A stretch of DNA of 40,800 nt, from positions 1-40,800 of the forward strand of contig JAAXQG010000151.1 in the NCBI GenBank assembly GCA_012974445.1. Reading direction: 5' to 3'. The notes beneath the pieces are model-generated. The model was not told the origin of the DNA, did not search any database, and saw only the letters and a list, made by a program, of their open reading frames with translations. How positions within the stretch are numbered: position 1 is the stretch's first letter; each line of letters opens with the position of its first letter. Position numbers and translations under genes: made by a program. Positions 7,262-16,986 of the stretch are shown in pieces. The DNA is from Desulfuromonadales bacterium. Lineage in GTDB: Bacteria > Desulfobacterota > Desulfuromonadia > Desulfuromonadales > JAAXQG01.

Positions 7262-8590
7262 GTGACCATACTTGCTGGCATTCTGATGCTGGGAATCCTT
7301 GTCTTCGTGCATGAGCTTGGACACTTTTGCGTGGCCAAACTCTCGGGAGTCAAGGTTCTGAAATTCTCCATCGGTTTTGGCCCCAGGCTGCTCTCGAAGC
7401 AGTTCGGCGAAACCGAATACATGGTCTGCGCCATCCCTCTGGGGGGGTACGTCCAGATGCTCGGAGAGGGGCAGCAGGAAAACGGCGAGCAGGTGCAACT
7501 CTCCCCCGAAGAGCAGGCCCGCTCTTTCGCAGGTAAGCCGGTTTCGCGCCGCATTGCCATCGTGGCTGCGGGGCCGCTGATGAACCTGATCTTCCCCTTC
7601 GTGGTTCTGCCTCTGGCCTATATGGTCGGAGTGAGTCTGCCCGCCTATCTGGAGCAGCAGCCCTGCATCGGGTACGTCGTGGAGGACAGTGTGGCGGCCC
7701 GGGCGGGATTTGAGCCTGACGACTGCATTGTGCGCATCGGTGATCGGGAGGTTCTGAGCTGGGAGGCTTCGGATCTGGCGCTGGTCGCGGGTTCGGGCAA
7801 AGAGGTTTCTGTTTTGGTACGCCGGGACGGGGCGCAGGTGGGGCTGGATATTCCCGAAGACCATGCAGGTATTGAGGGCGGCCAGGCCCTGGGGCTTCTT
7901 CCGATACAGGAAGCCCGGGTGGGTTCGCTGGTTGAGGGGATGCCCGGAGCCGAGGCGGGGCTTAAGGTCGGTGATCTGATTCTCTCCATCAATGACGAGG
8001 CCGTGCAGTCCTGGTATGACCTTCGCCGCATGATACAGATTCAGGGCGAGGGGCAGCAGAGTTTCGTTGTGGATCGCGCTGGCGAGGCTCTCAGCCTGAA
8101 TATCCTCCCGAAGCGATCGGGGCAGGGGGAGGATCTGCTCGTCGGCATCGCCCCTGTGCGGGAGATGGTTTTCAAGCGTTTCGGGCTGTTTGCTGCTATG
8201 GAGGCGGGGTTTGAGCGCTCCAGAGAGTTGATCAGCCTGACGGTTCTGTTTATTCAGAAGATCTTCCTCGGAGAGGTCTCCAGCAAGAGCATCGGCGGTC
8301 CGATCACCGTGATGCAGATCGCCGGTCAGGCGGCGCAGACCGATCTGGCCTCGGTTCTCACCATTCTGGCCTTTCTGAGCATACAGCTGGGCATTTTGAA
8401 TCTGCTGCCCATTCCCGTGCTGGACGGAGGTCATCTCTTTTTCTACCTCTGTGAAATCGTCTTTCGTCGCCCCCTGTCCATGCGGGCCAGGGAAGCCGCT
8501 CAGAAAGTAGGTCTTTTCATGCTTCTGGGGCTGATGGCCCTGGCGTTTTATAATGATATTTTCCGGCTTATTTCGGGGGGGATGTTCTGA
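7262..8590 (+). CDS. rseP: RseP-type site-2 intramembrane zinc protease
   Basis: This is an M50 intramembrane metalloprotease that cleaves anti-sigma factors and signal-peptide remnants in the inner membrane. It is 442 aa with a GTG start after GGAGGT. The zinc site HELGH is at residues 17-21 within the first membrane helix, and the second motif NLLPIPVLDGG near residue 388 supplies the third ligand. Two PDZ domains lie in the periplasmic loop (about 115-190 and 195-275), with the substrate-binding carboxylate loop seen as AGLKVGDLILSIN. Four membrane segments fit the family. The stop overlaps the tsaB start as TGATG, implying translational coupling. Confidence 0.95.
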   Translation: MTILAGILMLGILVFVHELGHFCVAKLSGVKVLKFSIGFGPRLLSKQFGETEYMVCAIPLGGYVQMLGEGQQENGEQVQLSPEEQARSFAGKPVSRRIAIVAAGPLMNLIFPFVVLPLAYMVGVSLPAYLEQQPCIGYVVEDSVAARAGFEPDDCIVRIGDREVLSWEASDLALVAGSGKEVSVLVRRDGAQVGLDIPEDHAGIEGGQALGLLPIQEARVGSLVEGMPGAEAGLKVGDLILSINDEAVQSWYDLRRMIQIQGEGQQSFVVDRAGEALSLNILPKRSGQGEDLLVGIAPVREMVFKRFGLFAAMEAGFERSRELISLTVLFIQKIFLGEVSSKSIGGPITVMQIAGQAAQTDLASVLTILAFLSIQLGILNLLPIPVLDGGHLFFYLCEIVFRRPLSMRAREAAQKVGLFMLLGLMALAFYNDIFRLISGGMF

Positions 8591-9303
8591 TGGAGACCAC
8601 CCTGCTGATCGTCGATACCTCCACACAGGCAGGGAGTGTCGCCCTTTGCAGGGGGGATGAGATCCTGGGGGAAGTTCTTCTCAACGTACGCAGTACCCAC
8701 AGCGAAACCCTTCTGAGGTCCCTTGAGGGGCTGCTTCGGGACAGTTCGCTGAGTCTGACCGATGTGGATGCCTTCGGGGCCGTTGTCGGTCCGGGGTCTT
8801 TTACCGGGGTGCGCATCGGGGTGGCGACGGTACAGGGGTTGGCTCTTGCCGTGAAACGCCCTGTGGTGACGGCGACCTCCCTGGAAACTCTGGGGCAGAA
8901 TATTCCCTTTTCCCCCTATCCCGTCTGCGCCATGATCGATGCCCGAAAAAACGAAGTCTACAGCGCCCTTTATCCGGGGCGCTCGCAGAGTGCCGCCCTG
9001 TCTGAAGCTCAGGTGATTGCGCCCGAGCAACTTCTTCAGTCGATGCAGGGCGACTGTCTGTTTATCGGCGATGGCGCCCGGAAATACCGGACCCTCATCG
9101 TTCGTCAGCGGGGCGACAGGGCTCATTTCGTCTGCGGTGCTCTTAATCTGGTGCGAGCCTCTTCGGCGTTGCCCATTTTGCTGGACAAACTGGCCTCTGG
9201 AGAGACGACCCCCCTTGCTCAACTGGTGCCCTGTTATATCCGCCCCTCCGATGCCGAAATCTCCCTGGCCGACAGGCTTCGGGAAGCTTCTATTGAAGGT
9301 TGA
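8590..9303 (+). CDS. tsaB: tRNA threonylcarbamoyladenosine biosynthesis protein TsaB
   Basis: TsaB is the ASKHA-fold partner of TsaD and TsaE in making the universal t6A37 modification of ANN-decoding tRNAs. It is 237 aa. The N-terminal strand LLIVDTSTQAGSVAL (about 5-19) and the hallmark VVGPGSFTGVRIG (about 65-77) are clear, as is MIDARKNEVY near 117-126. It shares one base with the rseP stop, a pairing also known in other deltaproteobacteria. The stop codon lies inside a promoter -35 box for the next gene. Confidence 0.93.
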   Translation: METTLLIVDTSTQAGSVALCRGDEILGEVLLNVRSTHSETLLRSLEGLLRDSSLSLTDVDAFGAVVGPGSFTGVRIGVATVQGLALAVKRPVVTATSLETLGQNIPFSPYPVCAMIDARKNEVYSALYPGRSQSAALSEAQVIAPEQLLQSMQGDCLFIGDGARKYRTLIVRQRGDRAHFVCGALNLVRASSALPILLDKLASGETTPLAQLVPCYIRPSDAEISLADRLREASIEG

Positions 9304-9328
9304 CAAGGTCTGAACCCTCTTCTATTCT
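9300..9328 (+). promoter_or_regulatory. Sigma-70 promoter overlapping the tsaB stop codon
   Basis: TTGACA (9300-9305) is a perfect -35 box that includes the tsaB TGA. After 17 nt comes TATTCT (9323-9328). Transcription would start near 9335 and serve the DUF465 gene. Confidence 0.55.
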
Positions 9329-9380
9329 AACAAATCCACGGTCTCTAGATGAAATATCAACCTAACTCAGGGAGGTGTTC

Positions 9381-9602
9381 ATGGCGCAAAGAGCAGAGGT
9401 TCTGGTCGAGAAGTTGTGCGACGAAAATAAGCGGTTTTATATGCTCAATCGTGAGCATAGCTTGCTCGAAAAAGAGCTGCAACAGTTCGGGAAAAGGACA
9501 TATCTGACTGCGGAAGAAGAGATGGAACGTAAACGACTCCAGAAACTCAAGCTCGCCGGCAAAGATGAGATGGAACGGATCATGACCGCCTACGGCGCCT
9601 GA
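9381..9602 (+). CDS. DUF465 (YdcH-like) small coiled-coil protein
   Basis: This 73-aa, highly charged, all-helical protein (MAQRAEVLVEKLCDEN...) has no membrane segment. The track begins at a GTG at 9375, but that GTG lies in the Shine-Dalgarno GGAGG (9371-9375), so the ATG at 9381 is the start. Spacing of hydrophobic residues across about 5-35 and 45-70 suggests a two-helix hairpin as in DUF465/YdcH. The segment LNREHSLLEKEL followed by LTAEEEMERKRLQKLKLAGKDEM is typical of this family. No function is established for it. It appears monocistronic, with its own promoter and a following hairpin. Confidence 0.85.
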   Translation: MAQRAEVLVEKLCDENKRFYMLNREHSLLEKELQQFGKRTYLTAEEEMERKRLQKLKLAGKDEMERIMTAYGA

Positions 9603-9623
9603 CCTCCAGCCTCCTGATTTATT

Positions 9624-9657
9624 CGAAAGGGTTTGGGCAAAAGCTCAAACCCTTTCG
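9624..9657 (+). terminator. 15-bp hairpin after the DUF465 gene
   Basis: CGAAAGGGTTTGGGC pairs with GCTCAAACCCTTTCG (one G-T wobble) around an AAAA loop. The T-run is not adjacent; TTTTTT comes about 13 bases later. It is probably a terminator or 3'-stabilising hairpin. Confidence 0.7.
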
Positions 9658-9780
9658 CTATATCCGGGGTTTTTTGATCCCTCGGAAACTCAATTTATTC
9701 TTATGGATCTGTTGGCGGACTGACCGCCTTCCTTTTTATGTCGATCGAACTGGACATCAAGCAAAGGACCTGATGCGATT

Positions 9781-11448
9781 ATGAGTGCAAAACGCAGCGA
9801 CGCCATCACCAAAGGATTTGAAAAAGCCCCCCAGCGAGCCCTTCTCATGGGCACGGGTGTCCCCAGGACAGAGATGGGCAAGCCCTTCATCGGAATTGCC
9901 AGCTCCTTTACTGACCTGATCCCCGGACATACCGGCATGAGGGACCTGGAGCGTTTTATCGAGAAGGGGGTTCATTCCGGGGGAGGTTTTTCTTTTCTTT
10001 TCGGCATTCCCGGTGTCTGCGATGGCATCGCCATGGGGCACAAGGGAATGCATTACAGTCTTCCGACCCGTGAACTGATCGCCGATATGGTGGAATCCGT
10101 CGCCGAGGCCCATCGTCTGGATGGTCTGGTGCTGTTGACCAACTGCGATAAAATCACCCCCGGCATGCTTATGGCCGCGGCTCGTCTGAATATCCCCGCT
10201 ATCGTGGTAACTGCAGGTCCCATGATGACCGGCAAGGGGCGCGATGGACGCCGCTTCAGTTTCGTCACCGATACTTTCGAGGCCATGGCCCAGTACAAGG
10301 CCGGGGTCATTGACGAGAAGCAGCTCTGTGTCTGCGAAGACAACGCCTGCCCCAGCAGCGGTTCCTGTCAGGGACTCTTCACCGCCAACACCATGGCTAT
10401 TCTCACCGAGACTCTGGGGATGAGCCTCATGGACTGCGGCACGGCCATGGCTGGCTCTTCGCTCAAACGCCGCATCGCCTTTGCCTCGGGGGAAAAGATC
10501 GTTGATCTGGTTCGCGATAATGTGACTCCCCGCGACATCATGACGCCTGCGGCCTTTGAGAATGCCATTCGGGTGGACGTTGCCCTGGGCGGTTCGAGCA
10601 ACACCGTTCTTCATCTGCTTTCCATTGCCCGTGAGGCCGGAATCGAATTGCCTCTGGAGGACTTCGATCGTATCAGCAAGGATACCCCCCAGCTCGCCTC
10701 GATGAACCCGGGGGGAATCCATTTCATGGAAGATCTCGATGCTGCCGGGGGCGTGCCCGGCGTACTTTTCCAGCTCAGGGACAAGATCAAGGATAATCCG
10801 ACCCTTTCCGGGATGAGTATCAGGCAGATTGTGGAGAGCATCGAATCGGTGGACGAAGAGGTGATTCATCCGCTTTCCGATCCGATTCGCGCCGAAGGAG
10901 GTATCGCTATCCTCCATGGCAACCTGGCGCCCAAGGGGGCTGTTGTCAAGCAGTCCGGTGTTTCCGAGGTCATGATGAATTTCGAAGGGCGCGCCCGCTG
11001 CTTTGATTCTGAAGAGGGAGCCATGGAAGCGCTCATGGGGGGGGAGGTTGTTCCCGGAGACCTCGTGGTCATTCGTTACGAGGGCCCCAAGGGTGGTCCC
11101 GGAATGAGAGAGATGCTGGCCCCAACCGCGACCCTTATGGGGCTGGGGCTGGGCGACAGCGTGGCCTTGATCACCGATGGCCGCTTCTCCGGGGGGACTC
11201 GCGGTCCCTGTGTCGGGCATATTTCACCCGAGGCGGCCGAGGGCGGCCCCATTGCTCTGGTCGAAGATGGAGACAGGGTTCTGCTCGACATCCCGAATCG
11301 CCGCCTGGAGCTTCTGGTGAGCGAAGAGGAGTTGGCCGAGCGGCTCAGTCGCTGGACCATGCCGGAGCCCAAGATCAAGACCGGCTGGCTGGCCCGTTAT
11401 GCCAAACTGGTGACCAGCGCCAACACCGGCGCCGTACTCAGCGTTTGA
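9781..11448 (+). CDS. ilvD: Dihydroxy-acid dehydratase
   Basis: IlvD dehydrates 2,3-dihydroxy-isovalerate and 2,3-dihydroxy-3-methylvalerate to the keto acids of valine/leucine and isoleucine, using an Fe-S cluster. It is 555 aa, the family length. Cluster and metal-site motifs are [14 protein letters not shown] (Cys near 120) and [21 protein letters not shown] (Cys near 188 and 194). The C-terminal signature is [36 protein letters not shown] precedes the ATG at 12 bases. The gene is separated from ilvB by 175 bp containing several hairpins. Confidence 0.97.
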   Translation: MSAKRSDAITKGFEKAPQRALLMGTGVPRTEMGKPFIGIASSFTDLIPGHTGMRDLERFIEKGVHSGGGFSFLFGIPGVCDGIAMGHKGMHYSLPTRELIADMVESVAEAHRLDGLVLLTNCDKITPGMLMAAARLNIPAIVVTAGPMMTGKGRDGRRFSFVTDTFEAMAQYKAGVIDEKQLCVCEDNACPSSGSCQGLFTANTMAILTETLGMSLMDCGTAMAGSSLKRRIAFASGEKIVDLVRDNVTPRDIMTPAAFENAIRVDVALGGSSNTVLHLLSIAREAGIELPLEDFDRISKDTPQLASMNPGGIHFMEDLDAAGGVPGVLFQLRDKIKDNPTLSGMSIRQIVESIESVDEEVIHPLSDPIRAEGGIAILHGNLAPKGAVVKQSGVSEVMMNFEGRARCFDSEEGAMEALMGGEVVPGDLVVIRYEGPKGGPGMREMLAPTATLMGLGLGDSVALITDGRFSGGTRGPCVGHISPEAAEGGPIALVEDGDRVLLDIPNRRLELLVSEEELAERLSRWTMPEPKIKTGWLARYAKLVTSANTGAVLSV

Positions 11449-11450
11449 GT

Positions 11451-11490
11451 GGTCGACGTAAAAGTCCGCCAACGGACTTTTACGTCGACC
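11451..11490. repeat. Perfect 18-bp inverted repeat downstream of ilvD
   Basis: The arms GGTCGACGTAAAAGTCCG (11451-11468) and its exact complement (11473-11490) flank a CCAA loop, three bases after the ilvD stop. No T-run follows on either strand, so it is not a standard terminator. It may serve as a 3' end-protecting or processing hairpin. Confidence 0.85.
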
Positions 11491-11563
11491 TTCCGTGCCC
11501 GGACTGTCTGCCGGGCTGGTATGAGCGGCCGATCTGATTTGTTTTGTTATTCATGATACGGGG

Positions 11564-11588
11564 ACTTCGGTGGGGCCGAAGTTTTTTT
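11564..11588 (+). terminator. Intrinsic terminator between ilvD and ilvB
   Basis: The stem ACTTCGG/CCGAAGT has a TGGGG loop and is followed directly by TTTTTTT. It sits 35 bp before the ilvB start, so it could be either the ilvD terminator or an attenuator in an ilvB leader. Confidence 0.8.
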
Positions 11589-11623
11589 AAGTCGCAGCGA
11601 AGCGGCTGCAAGGAGGAACAACA

Positions 11624-13318
11624 GTGAAAATGACGGGATCTCAGATTCTGTTGGAATGTCTCAAGCTCGAAGGGGTCGATATGGTTTTCGGCTATCCGGG
11701 CGGGGCAGTCATAAATATCTACGATGATCTGGCCAAAAGCTCGATCCATCACATTCTGCCGAGGCATGAGCAGGCGGCTATCCACGCCGCTGACGGTCTT
11801 GCCCGGGCCACAGGCAAGGTAGGGGTCGCCATTGCCACCAGCGGCCCCGGCGCCACCAACACCATCACGGGGCTTGCCACGGCTTATATGGATTCTATCC
11901 CCATGGTCGTCATCACGGGGCAGGTCCCGACTTCTCTGATTGGTAATGACGCCTTTCAGGAAGCGGATATTGTTGGTATTACCCGCCCCTGCACCAAGCA
12001 CAACTATCTGGTGCGGGACGTGCGGACTCTTGCTGAAACCATCAAGAAAGCCTTCTATATTGCCCGTACCGGTCGCCCGGGCCCCGTGCTCATCGACATC
12101 CCCAAGGATGTCCAGGTCGCCCAGACCGATTTCGTCTATCCTGAAACCGTAGAGCTGCGGGGCTACAAGCCCAATTTCAGCGCCAATCCCCGTCAGGTGG
12201 ACAAGGCCCTGAAGATGATCCTGGATGCCAGGCGTCCGCTCATTTACGCCGGTGGCGGTGTCACTGCGGCCAATGCCTCGGCACTGCTTCAAGACGTGGC
12301 GGAGCTGGCGCAGATTCCCGTAACCACGACTCTGATGGGTATGGCGGATATGCCCCGCAAACACCCCTTGTGTCTGGGGATGCTTGGAATGCACGGGACC
12401 TACTATGCCAACATGGCTGTCACCCAGTGTGACTTGCTCATCGCCGTGGGGGCTCGTTTCGACGATCGCGTTACCGGCAAGGTGGACGCTTTTGCGCCTC
12501 ACGCAAAGATCATTCATATCGACATCGACCCGACCTCTATCAAGAAAAACGTTCGGGTCGATCTGCCCATCGTCGGCGATGTCCGGGACGTGCTGAGTAA
12601 GCTCCATGGGAGCATGGTCCAGCAGTCGGAGTCGGTCAAGGCTTTCGCCGAAGGCAATAGTCCCTGGCTGGAGGTCATCGAAGGCTGGAGAGCGGCCCAT
12701 CCCATGGCCTACCGCAGCTCCGAATCCATCATTAAGCCTCAGCAGGTCATTCAGAGCCTCTGCGAGATGGCCGATGAAGACGCCATCATCACCACCGAGG
12801 TGGGGCAGCACCAGATGTGGACGGCTCAGTTCTACGACTTCAAGCAGCCCAGGACTTTCCTGACTTCGGGGGGGCTCGGGACCATGGGGTTCGGACTGCC
12901 TGCGGCTCTCGGTGCTCAGGCGGCCTATCCCGATCGTCAGGTCATCGATATCTCCGGCGACGGTTCCTTTCAGATGAATTCGCAGGAGCTTGCGACTCTG
13001 GTTCAGTACCGTCTGCCGGTGAAAATTGCTATTTTGAATAATAATTTTCTAGGCATGGTGCGGCAGTGGCAACAGCTTTTCTTCGATAAGTGCTACAGCC
13101 AGACCTGTCTCTCCAGCCCCATCGATTTCGTCAAACTCGCAGAAGCCTATGGCGCTGCGGGACTGCGTGCCGAGCGTCCCGATGAGATTCAGGACGTGAT
13201 CCGCCAGGCCTTCGCCATCGATGGTCCCGTTATCATGGAATTCAAGGTGGCGCGGGAGGAAAATGTACTCCCCATGGTTCCGGCCGGTGTCGGGCTGGAC
13301 AAGATGATTCTGCTCTGA
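11624..13318 (+). CDS. ilvB: Acetolactate synthase large (catalytic) subunit
   Basis: This thiamine-diphosphate and FAD enzyme joins two pyruvates, or pyruvate and 2-ketobutyrate, in the first common step of branched-chain amino acid synthesis. It is 564 aa. GTG at 11624 is chosen because AGGAGG (11611-11616) lies seven bases upstream; an ATG at 11630 is in frame. Catalytic Glu sits in [14 protein letters not shown] (about 48-60). The FAD region is seen as [11 protein letters not shown], and the ThDP/Mg motif [18 protein letters not shown]...NN near 440-470. It is followed by the regulatory subunit ilvN after 48 bp. Confidence 0.97.
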   Translation: MKMTGSQILLECLKLEGVDMVFGYPGGAVINIYDDLAKSSIHHILPRHEQAAIHAADGLARATGKVGVAIATSGPGATNTITGLATAYMDSIPMVVITGQVPTSLIGNDAFQEADIVGITRPCTKHNYLVRDVRTLAETIKKAFYIARTGRPGPVLIDIPKDVQVAQTDFVYPETVELRGYKPNFSANPRQVDKALKMILDARRPLIYAGGGVTAANASALLQDVAELAQIPVTTTLMGMADMPRKHPLCLGMLGMHGTYYANMAVTQCDLLIAVGARFDDRVTGKVDAFAPHAKIIHIDIDPTSIKKNVRVDLPIVGDVRDVLSKLHGSMVQQSESVKAFAEGNSPWLEVIEGWRAAHPMAYRSSESIIKPQQVIQSLCEMADEDAIITTEVGQHQMWTAQFYDFKQPRTFLTSGGLGTMGFGLPAALGAQAAYPDRQVIDISGDGSFQMNSQELATLVQYRLPVKIAILNNNFLGMVRQWQQLFFDKCYSQTCLSSPIDFVKLAEAYGAAGLRAERPDEIQDVIRQAFAIDGPVIMEFKVAREENVLPMVPAGVGLDKMILL

Positions 13319-13366
13319 TCGATTTCATCCAATACTGTTGCTGAAGTTTATTAAGGAGAAACAGAA

Positions 13367-13843
13367 ATGACACATACCATATCGGTCCTACTGGAAAATG
13401 AATTCGGCGTACTGGCCCGGGTTTCCGGTCTTTTCTCCGGTCGAGGCTTCAATATCGAAAGTCTGACCGTGGCTCCGACTCTCGATCCCTCGGTCTCGCG
13501 CATGACCATTGTCACCAGCGGAGATGATGCGATTCTTGAGCAGATTACCAAGCAGCTCAACAAACTCATCGACGTTATCAAGGTCATTGATTTTACCGGA
13601 CAGGATTTTGTCCAGCGGGAGATGGCTCTGGTCAAGGTCGCCGCCGATGAAGGCACCCGAGCTGAAATTCTCAGGATTGCCGATATTTTCCGCGCCAAAA
13701 TCGTGGATGTGACCCCGCGCTCCTATACCGTCGAAGTTACCGGAGCACCCAGCAAGGTTGCTGCCATGATCGAGCTTGTGCGCCCCCTTGGGATCAAGGA
13801 AATTGTCCGCAGCGGCCCCATCGTCATGGGCCGGGGGGCCTGA
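13367..13843 (+). CDS. ilvN: Acetolactate synthase small (regulatory) subunit
   Basis: This 158-aa ACT-domain subunit activates IlvB and confers valine feedback inhibition. The N-terminal ACT domain reads HTISVLLENEFGVLARVSGLFS, with the GRGFNIESLTVAPT ligand-loop region (about residues 25-40). A second ferredoxin-like half occupies about 80-158. AAGGAGA precedes the ATG at 13367. The length matches the short IlvN/IlvH form. Confidence 0.96.
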   Translation: MTHTISVLLENEFGVLARVSGLFSGRGFNIESLTVAPTLDPSVSRMTIVTSGDDAILEQITKQLNKLIDVIKVIDFTGQDFVQREMALVKVAADEGTRAEILRIADIFRAKIVDVTPRSYTVEVTGAPSKVAAMIELVRPLGIKEIVRSGPIVMGRGA

Positions 13844-13865
13844 TTTCTACGGCTTCGGCTGCAGT

Positions 13866-13897
13866 GAGCTCCTGCGCCAGAAAAGAACTGGCAGCTC
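13866..13897 (+). other. Intercistronic hairpin between ilvN and ilvC
   Basis: GAGCT-5nt-GCCAG pairs with CTGGCAGCTC around an AAAAGAA loop. There is no T-run. It lies within a 122-bp gap and may be a processing or stability element. Confidence 0.4.
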
Positions 13898-13914
13898 CAA
13901 GCATCTTATGCTAA

Positions 13915-14982
<1,068 letters not shown>

Positions 14983-15012
14983 TTTCCTAATAAAAACGTA
15001 AAATTGCAGAAT

Positions 15013-15039
15013 GCGGGGGAGGGCTTTGCCCGACCCCGC
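15013..15039 (+). other. GC-rich hairpin between ilvC and psd
   Basis: GCGGGG (15013-15018) pairs with CCCCGC (15034-15039) outside an inner GGGC-TTT-GCCC stem. There is no T-run. It is an intercistronic element or weak terminator, and psd-pssA may be partly transcribed through it. Confidence 0.45.
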
Positions 15040-15064
15040 TTCATGCGTTCTGAAGGAAGAATTG

Positions 15065-15709
15065 ATGCGCAACAATAATCAGCCTGTGGCCCTTGAGGGT
15101 TACCCGTTTATCGCGCTTTTCGCTTTCATTACTCTGGTATTTGCCCTGCTGGGCTGGACCTTTTTAGCCCTGATCTTTCTGGGCCTGGCCTTTTTCACCG
15201 TTTATTTTTTCCGTAACCCTGAGCGGGTCTGTCCCGATGATGAAGCCGCGATTGTTGCACCCGCCGACGGAAAAATCGTTTTTGTCGGCGAGGTAAAAGA
15301 AGAGCGTCATCTCAATGATGAGGCGATCAAGGTGAGCATTTTTATGAACGTCTTCAATGTTCATATCAACTACGCCCCTTTCTCGGGCAAGGTGCTCAAG
15401 ACCTTTTATCATCACGGTTCATTTCTGAATGCTTCCTTGGATAAGGCCAGCCTCCAGAATGAGCAGGGCGGAATCCTGATGGAAAACGACAAGGGAGTGA
15501 AACTTCTGGTCGTTCAGATTGCTGGCCTTGTCGCCCGTCGGATCGTTACCTACCCTGTGGTTGGTGATATCCTTAAGCGGGGAATGCGTTTCGGATTGAT
15601 CCGTTTCGGTTCCCGCGTGGATGTCTACTTTCCCAAGGGCAGTGAAATCAAGGTGCGACTGGGAGACCGGACCGTAGGTTCTGAAACCATACTGGGATAT
15701 CTGCCATGA
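15065..15709 (+). CDS. psd: Phosphatidylserine decarboxylase (short form)
   Basis: Psd decarboxylates phosphatidylserine to phosphatidylethanolamine at the inner membrane. The ATG at 15065, seven bases after AGGA, replaces the track start at 15011 and gives 214 aa, typical of the short proenzyme class. Two close membrane segments lie at about residues 15-50. The core shows APADGKIVFVGEV, SIFMNVFNVHINYAP, and IRFGSRVDVYFP near 175-186, where the Gly-Ser bond is expected to self-cleave and form the pyruvoyl cofactor. The stop overlaps the start of pssA by four bases (ATGA), pairing the two consecutive steps of the pathway. Confidence 0.93.
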   Translation: MRNNNQPVALEGYPFIALFAFITLVFALLGWTFLALIFLGLAFFTVYFFRNPERVCPDDEAAIVAPADGKIVFVGEVKEERHLNDEAIKVSIFMNVFNVHINYAPFSGKVLKTFYHHGSFLNASLDKASLQNEQGGILMENDKGVKLLVVQIAGLVARRIVTYPVVGDILKRGMRFGLIRFGSRVDVYFPKGSEIKVRLGDRTVGSETILGYLP

Positions 15710-16497
15710 CCAACGAGCGGCCGCAGCGCCCTCCAAGAGAGGGCCTACGTAAAGGGGTTTACATTATCCCTAACCTCTTTACCACGGGAACTCTCTTCGC
15801 GGGTTTTTACGCCATTATCGCCACAATGAATGGCCAATTCGATATTGCCGCTTGGTTTGTCCTGGTGGCGGGTATTTTCGATGTCATAGACGGCAAGGTC
15901 GCTCGCATGACGGGAACCACCAGTCGCTTCGGTGTGGAATATGACTCCCTGGCCGATCTGGTGGCTTTTGGTGTGGCTCCCGGAGTACTCATGTATGCTT
16001 GGGCGCTGCAGCCTTTCGGCAAACTGGGCTGGCTTGCGGCGTTTCTCTACGTGGTCTGCGGCGCGTTGCGGCTGGCTCGCTTCAACGTTCAGGCCAACAC
16101 GGTTGAATCCCGTAGATTCGTGGGTTTGCCCATCCCTGCGGCGGCGAGCATGGTGGCGGTCTGTGTGCTGCTTTTTTACGAGATGGGAGGCACTGGAACC
16201 ATCAAGAAGCTCTCGGTGCTGCTGCTCATCTATGTACTGGCTTTCTTGCTGGTCAGCAACACCCCCTATCATTCCCTGAAAGATCCCGATCTGTTCAAGC
16301 GCCAGCCTTTTATGGTGTTGGTTTTGGCCATCATGGGAATCATCGTGATTGTCGCAGCGCCGGAGATCATGCTTTTTTTTCTTTCCAGCGCCTATGTCGC
16401 TTCGGGCCCGATTATCTGGTTTCTGAGTCGTGGACGCTCCGGCTTCAGGACCCCGGTCAAGCCGCCGCAAGCCTCACCGCCTGAGGATTCGGTCTGA
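15706..16497 (+). CDS. pssA: CDP-diacylglycerol-serine O-phosphatidyltransferase
   Basis: PssA makes phosphatidylserine from CDP-diacylglycerol and serine, supplying Psd. It is a 263-aa integral membrane protein of the CDP-alcohol phosphatidyltransferase family. The hallmark DGxxAR(x8)Gx3Dx3D pattern is seen as IDGKVARMTGTTSRFGVEYD plus SLAD (about residues 64-87). About seven to eight membrane segments follow, with a Pro-rich cytoplasmic C-terminus. It uses CDP-diacylglycerol, the product of cdsA in this same window. Confidence 0.95.
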   Translation: MTNERPQRPPREGLRKGVYIIPNLFTTGTLFAGFYAIIATMNGQFDIAAWFVLVAGIFDVIDGKVARMTGTTSRFGVEYDSLADLVAFGVAPGVLMYAWALQPFGKLGWLAAFLYVVCGALRLARFNVQANTVESRRFVGLPIPAAASMVAVCVLLFYEMGGTGTIKKLSVLLLIYVLAFLLVSNTPYHSLKDPDLFKRQPFMVLVLAIMGIIVIVAAPEIMLFFLSSAYVASGPIIWFLSRGRSGFRTPVKPPQASPPEDSV

Positions 16498-16560
16498 CCA
16501 AATTTCATCTGTTCCTGTTGAAAATCGGCACTGCGGCATTCGGGGATTGAATAAAACGGA

Positions 16561-16590
16561 TTGACAGCTCCCGGGATCTTTTGCTTTATT
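16561..16590 (+). promoter_or_regulatory. Promoter for the T-box/leuA transcript
   Basis: TTGACA (16561-16566) is a perfect -35 box. The -10 is less clear: TTTATT after 18 nt is the best fit. A start near 16600 would place the whole T-box leader in the transcript. Confidence 0.5.
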
Positions 16591-16616
16591 ATTGGGAAGT
16601 AAATTTAAAAGGCATT

Positions 16617-16851
16617 GAAGAGGAGTAGTAGACTGTCTGTTTCGTTTCAGAGAGTCGGCGTCTGGTGCAAGCCGATACGAAGCAACGTTGAACTCGCCTT
16701 GGAGCTGCAGGAATGAACGGGCAGAAATTGCCTGCTAGTTTTTGTCGTGAACCTGCGTAAAGGGTAAAAGAAGGTCTCTTTTCGAGACGAACCAGGGTGG
16801 TACCGCGAAGCCAAGGCTCTCGCCCCTGTACAGGGGCGGGAGCTTTTTTTT
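16617..16851 (+). promoter_or_regulatory. T-box riboswitch controlling leuA, Leu (CUC) specifier
   Basis: The diagnostic T-box AGGGTGGTACCGCG lies within 16790-16809. Upstream are an AGAGAG bulge and GGTG loop of Stem I (about 16647-16668), the specifier region GAACTCGCC with the CTC leucine codon at 16693-16695, and a Stem III hairpin GTCTC-TTTTC-GAGAC (16774-16789). Downstream is the competing terminator. Uncharged tRNA-Leu would stabilise the antiterminator and switch leuA on when leucine is short. The specifier was assigned by eye from its usual position. Confidence 0.93.
16816..16851 (+). terminator. T-box regulated terminator upstream of leuA
   Basis: GCTCTCGCCCCTG pairs with CAGGGGCGGGAGC (13 bp, one G-T) and is followed by eight T. 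It competes with the T-box antiterminator, which uses the preceding TGGTACC region. Confidence 0.93.
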
Positions 16852-16884
16852 ATTCGGCGAGCCGAAAGAGTGACAGGAGGGGGT

Positions 16885-16926
16885 TTGGACACAGACCTAG
16901 ACCTAGGATTCGAGGCCGGTTGTTAG
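16885..16926 (+). CDS. Possible 13-codon leader ORF before leuA
   Basis: AGGAGGGGG (16875-16883) is followed at once by a TTG-initiated ORF encoding (M)DTDLDLGFEAGC, including two CTA leucine codons. It lies between the T-box terminator and leuA. A weak hairpin AGCCAT-TTTG-ATGGCT follows without a T-run. It could be a leader peptide or chance; there is no coding statistic at this size. Confidence 0.2.
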   Translation: MDTDLDLGFEAGC

Positions 16927-16986
16927 CCATTTTGATGGCTTGAATTCCACTTATTTTCACGTTCAACGATCGATAAGGAGAACGGC

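Noticed and set aside
7145-8626. 493-aa minus-strand ORF opposite rseP
   Set aside because: It is antisense to dxr/rseP/tsaB, which are certain genes; its composition is Gln/His/Arg-rich with no recognisable domain. It is a shadow of high-GC codon usage.
9757-11220. 487-aa minus-strand ORF opposite ilvD
   Set aside because: Mirror frame of ilvD; no start signal or domain.
11521-11556. Short ORF MSGRSDLFCYS before ilvB as an attenuation leader peptide
   Set aside because: No Shine-Dalgarno and no run of Ile, Leu or Val codons.
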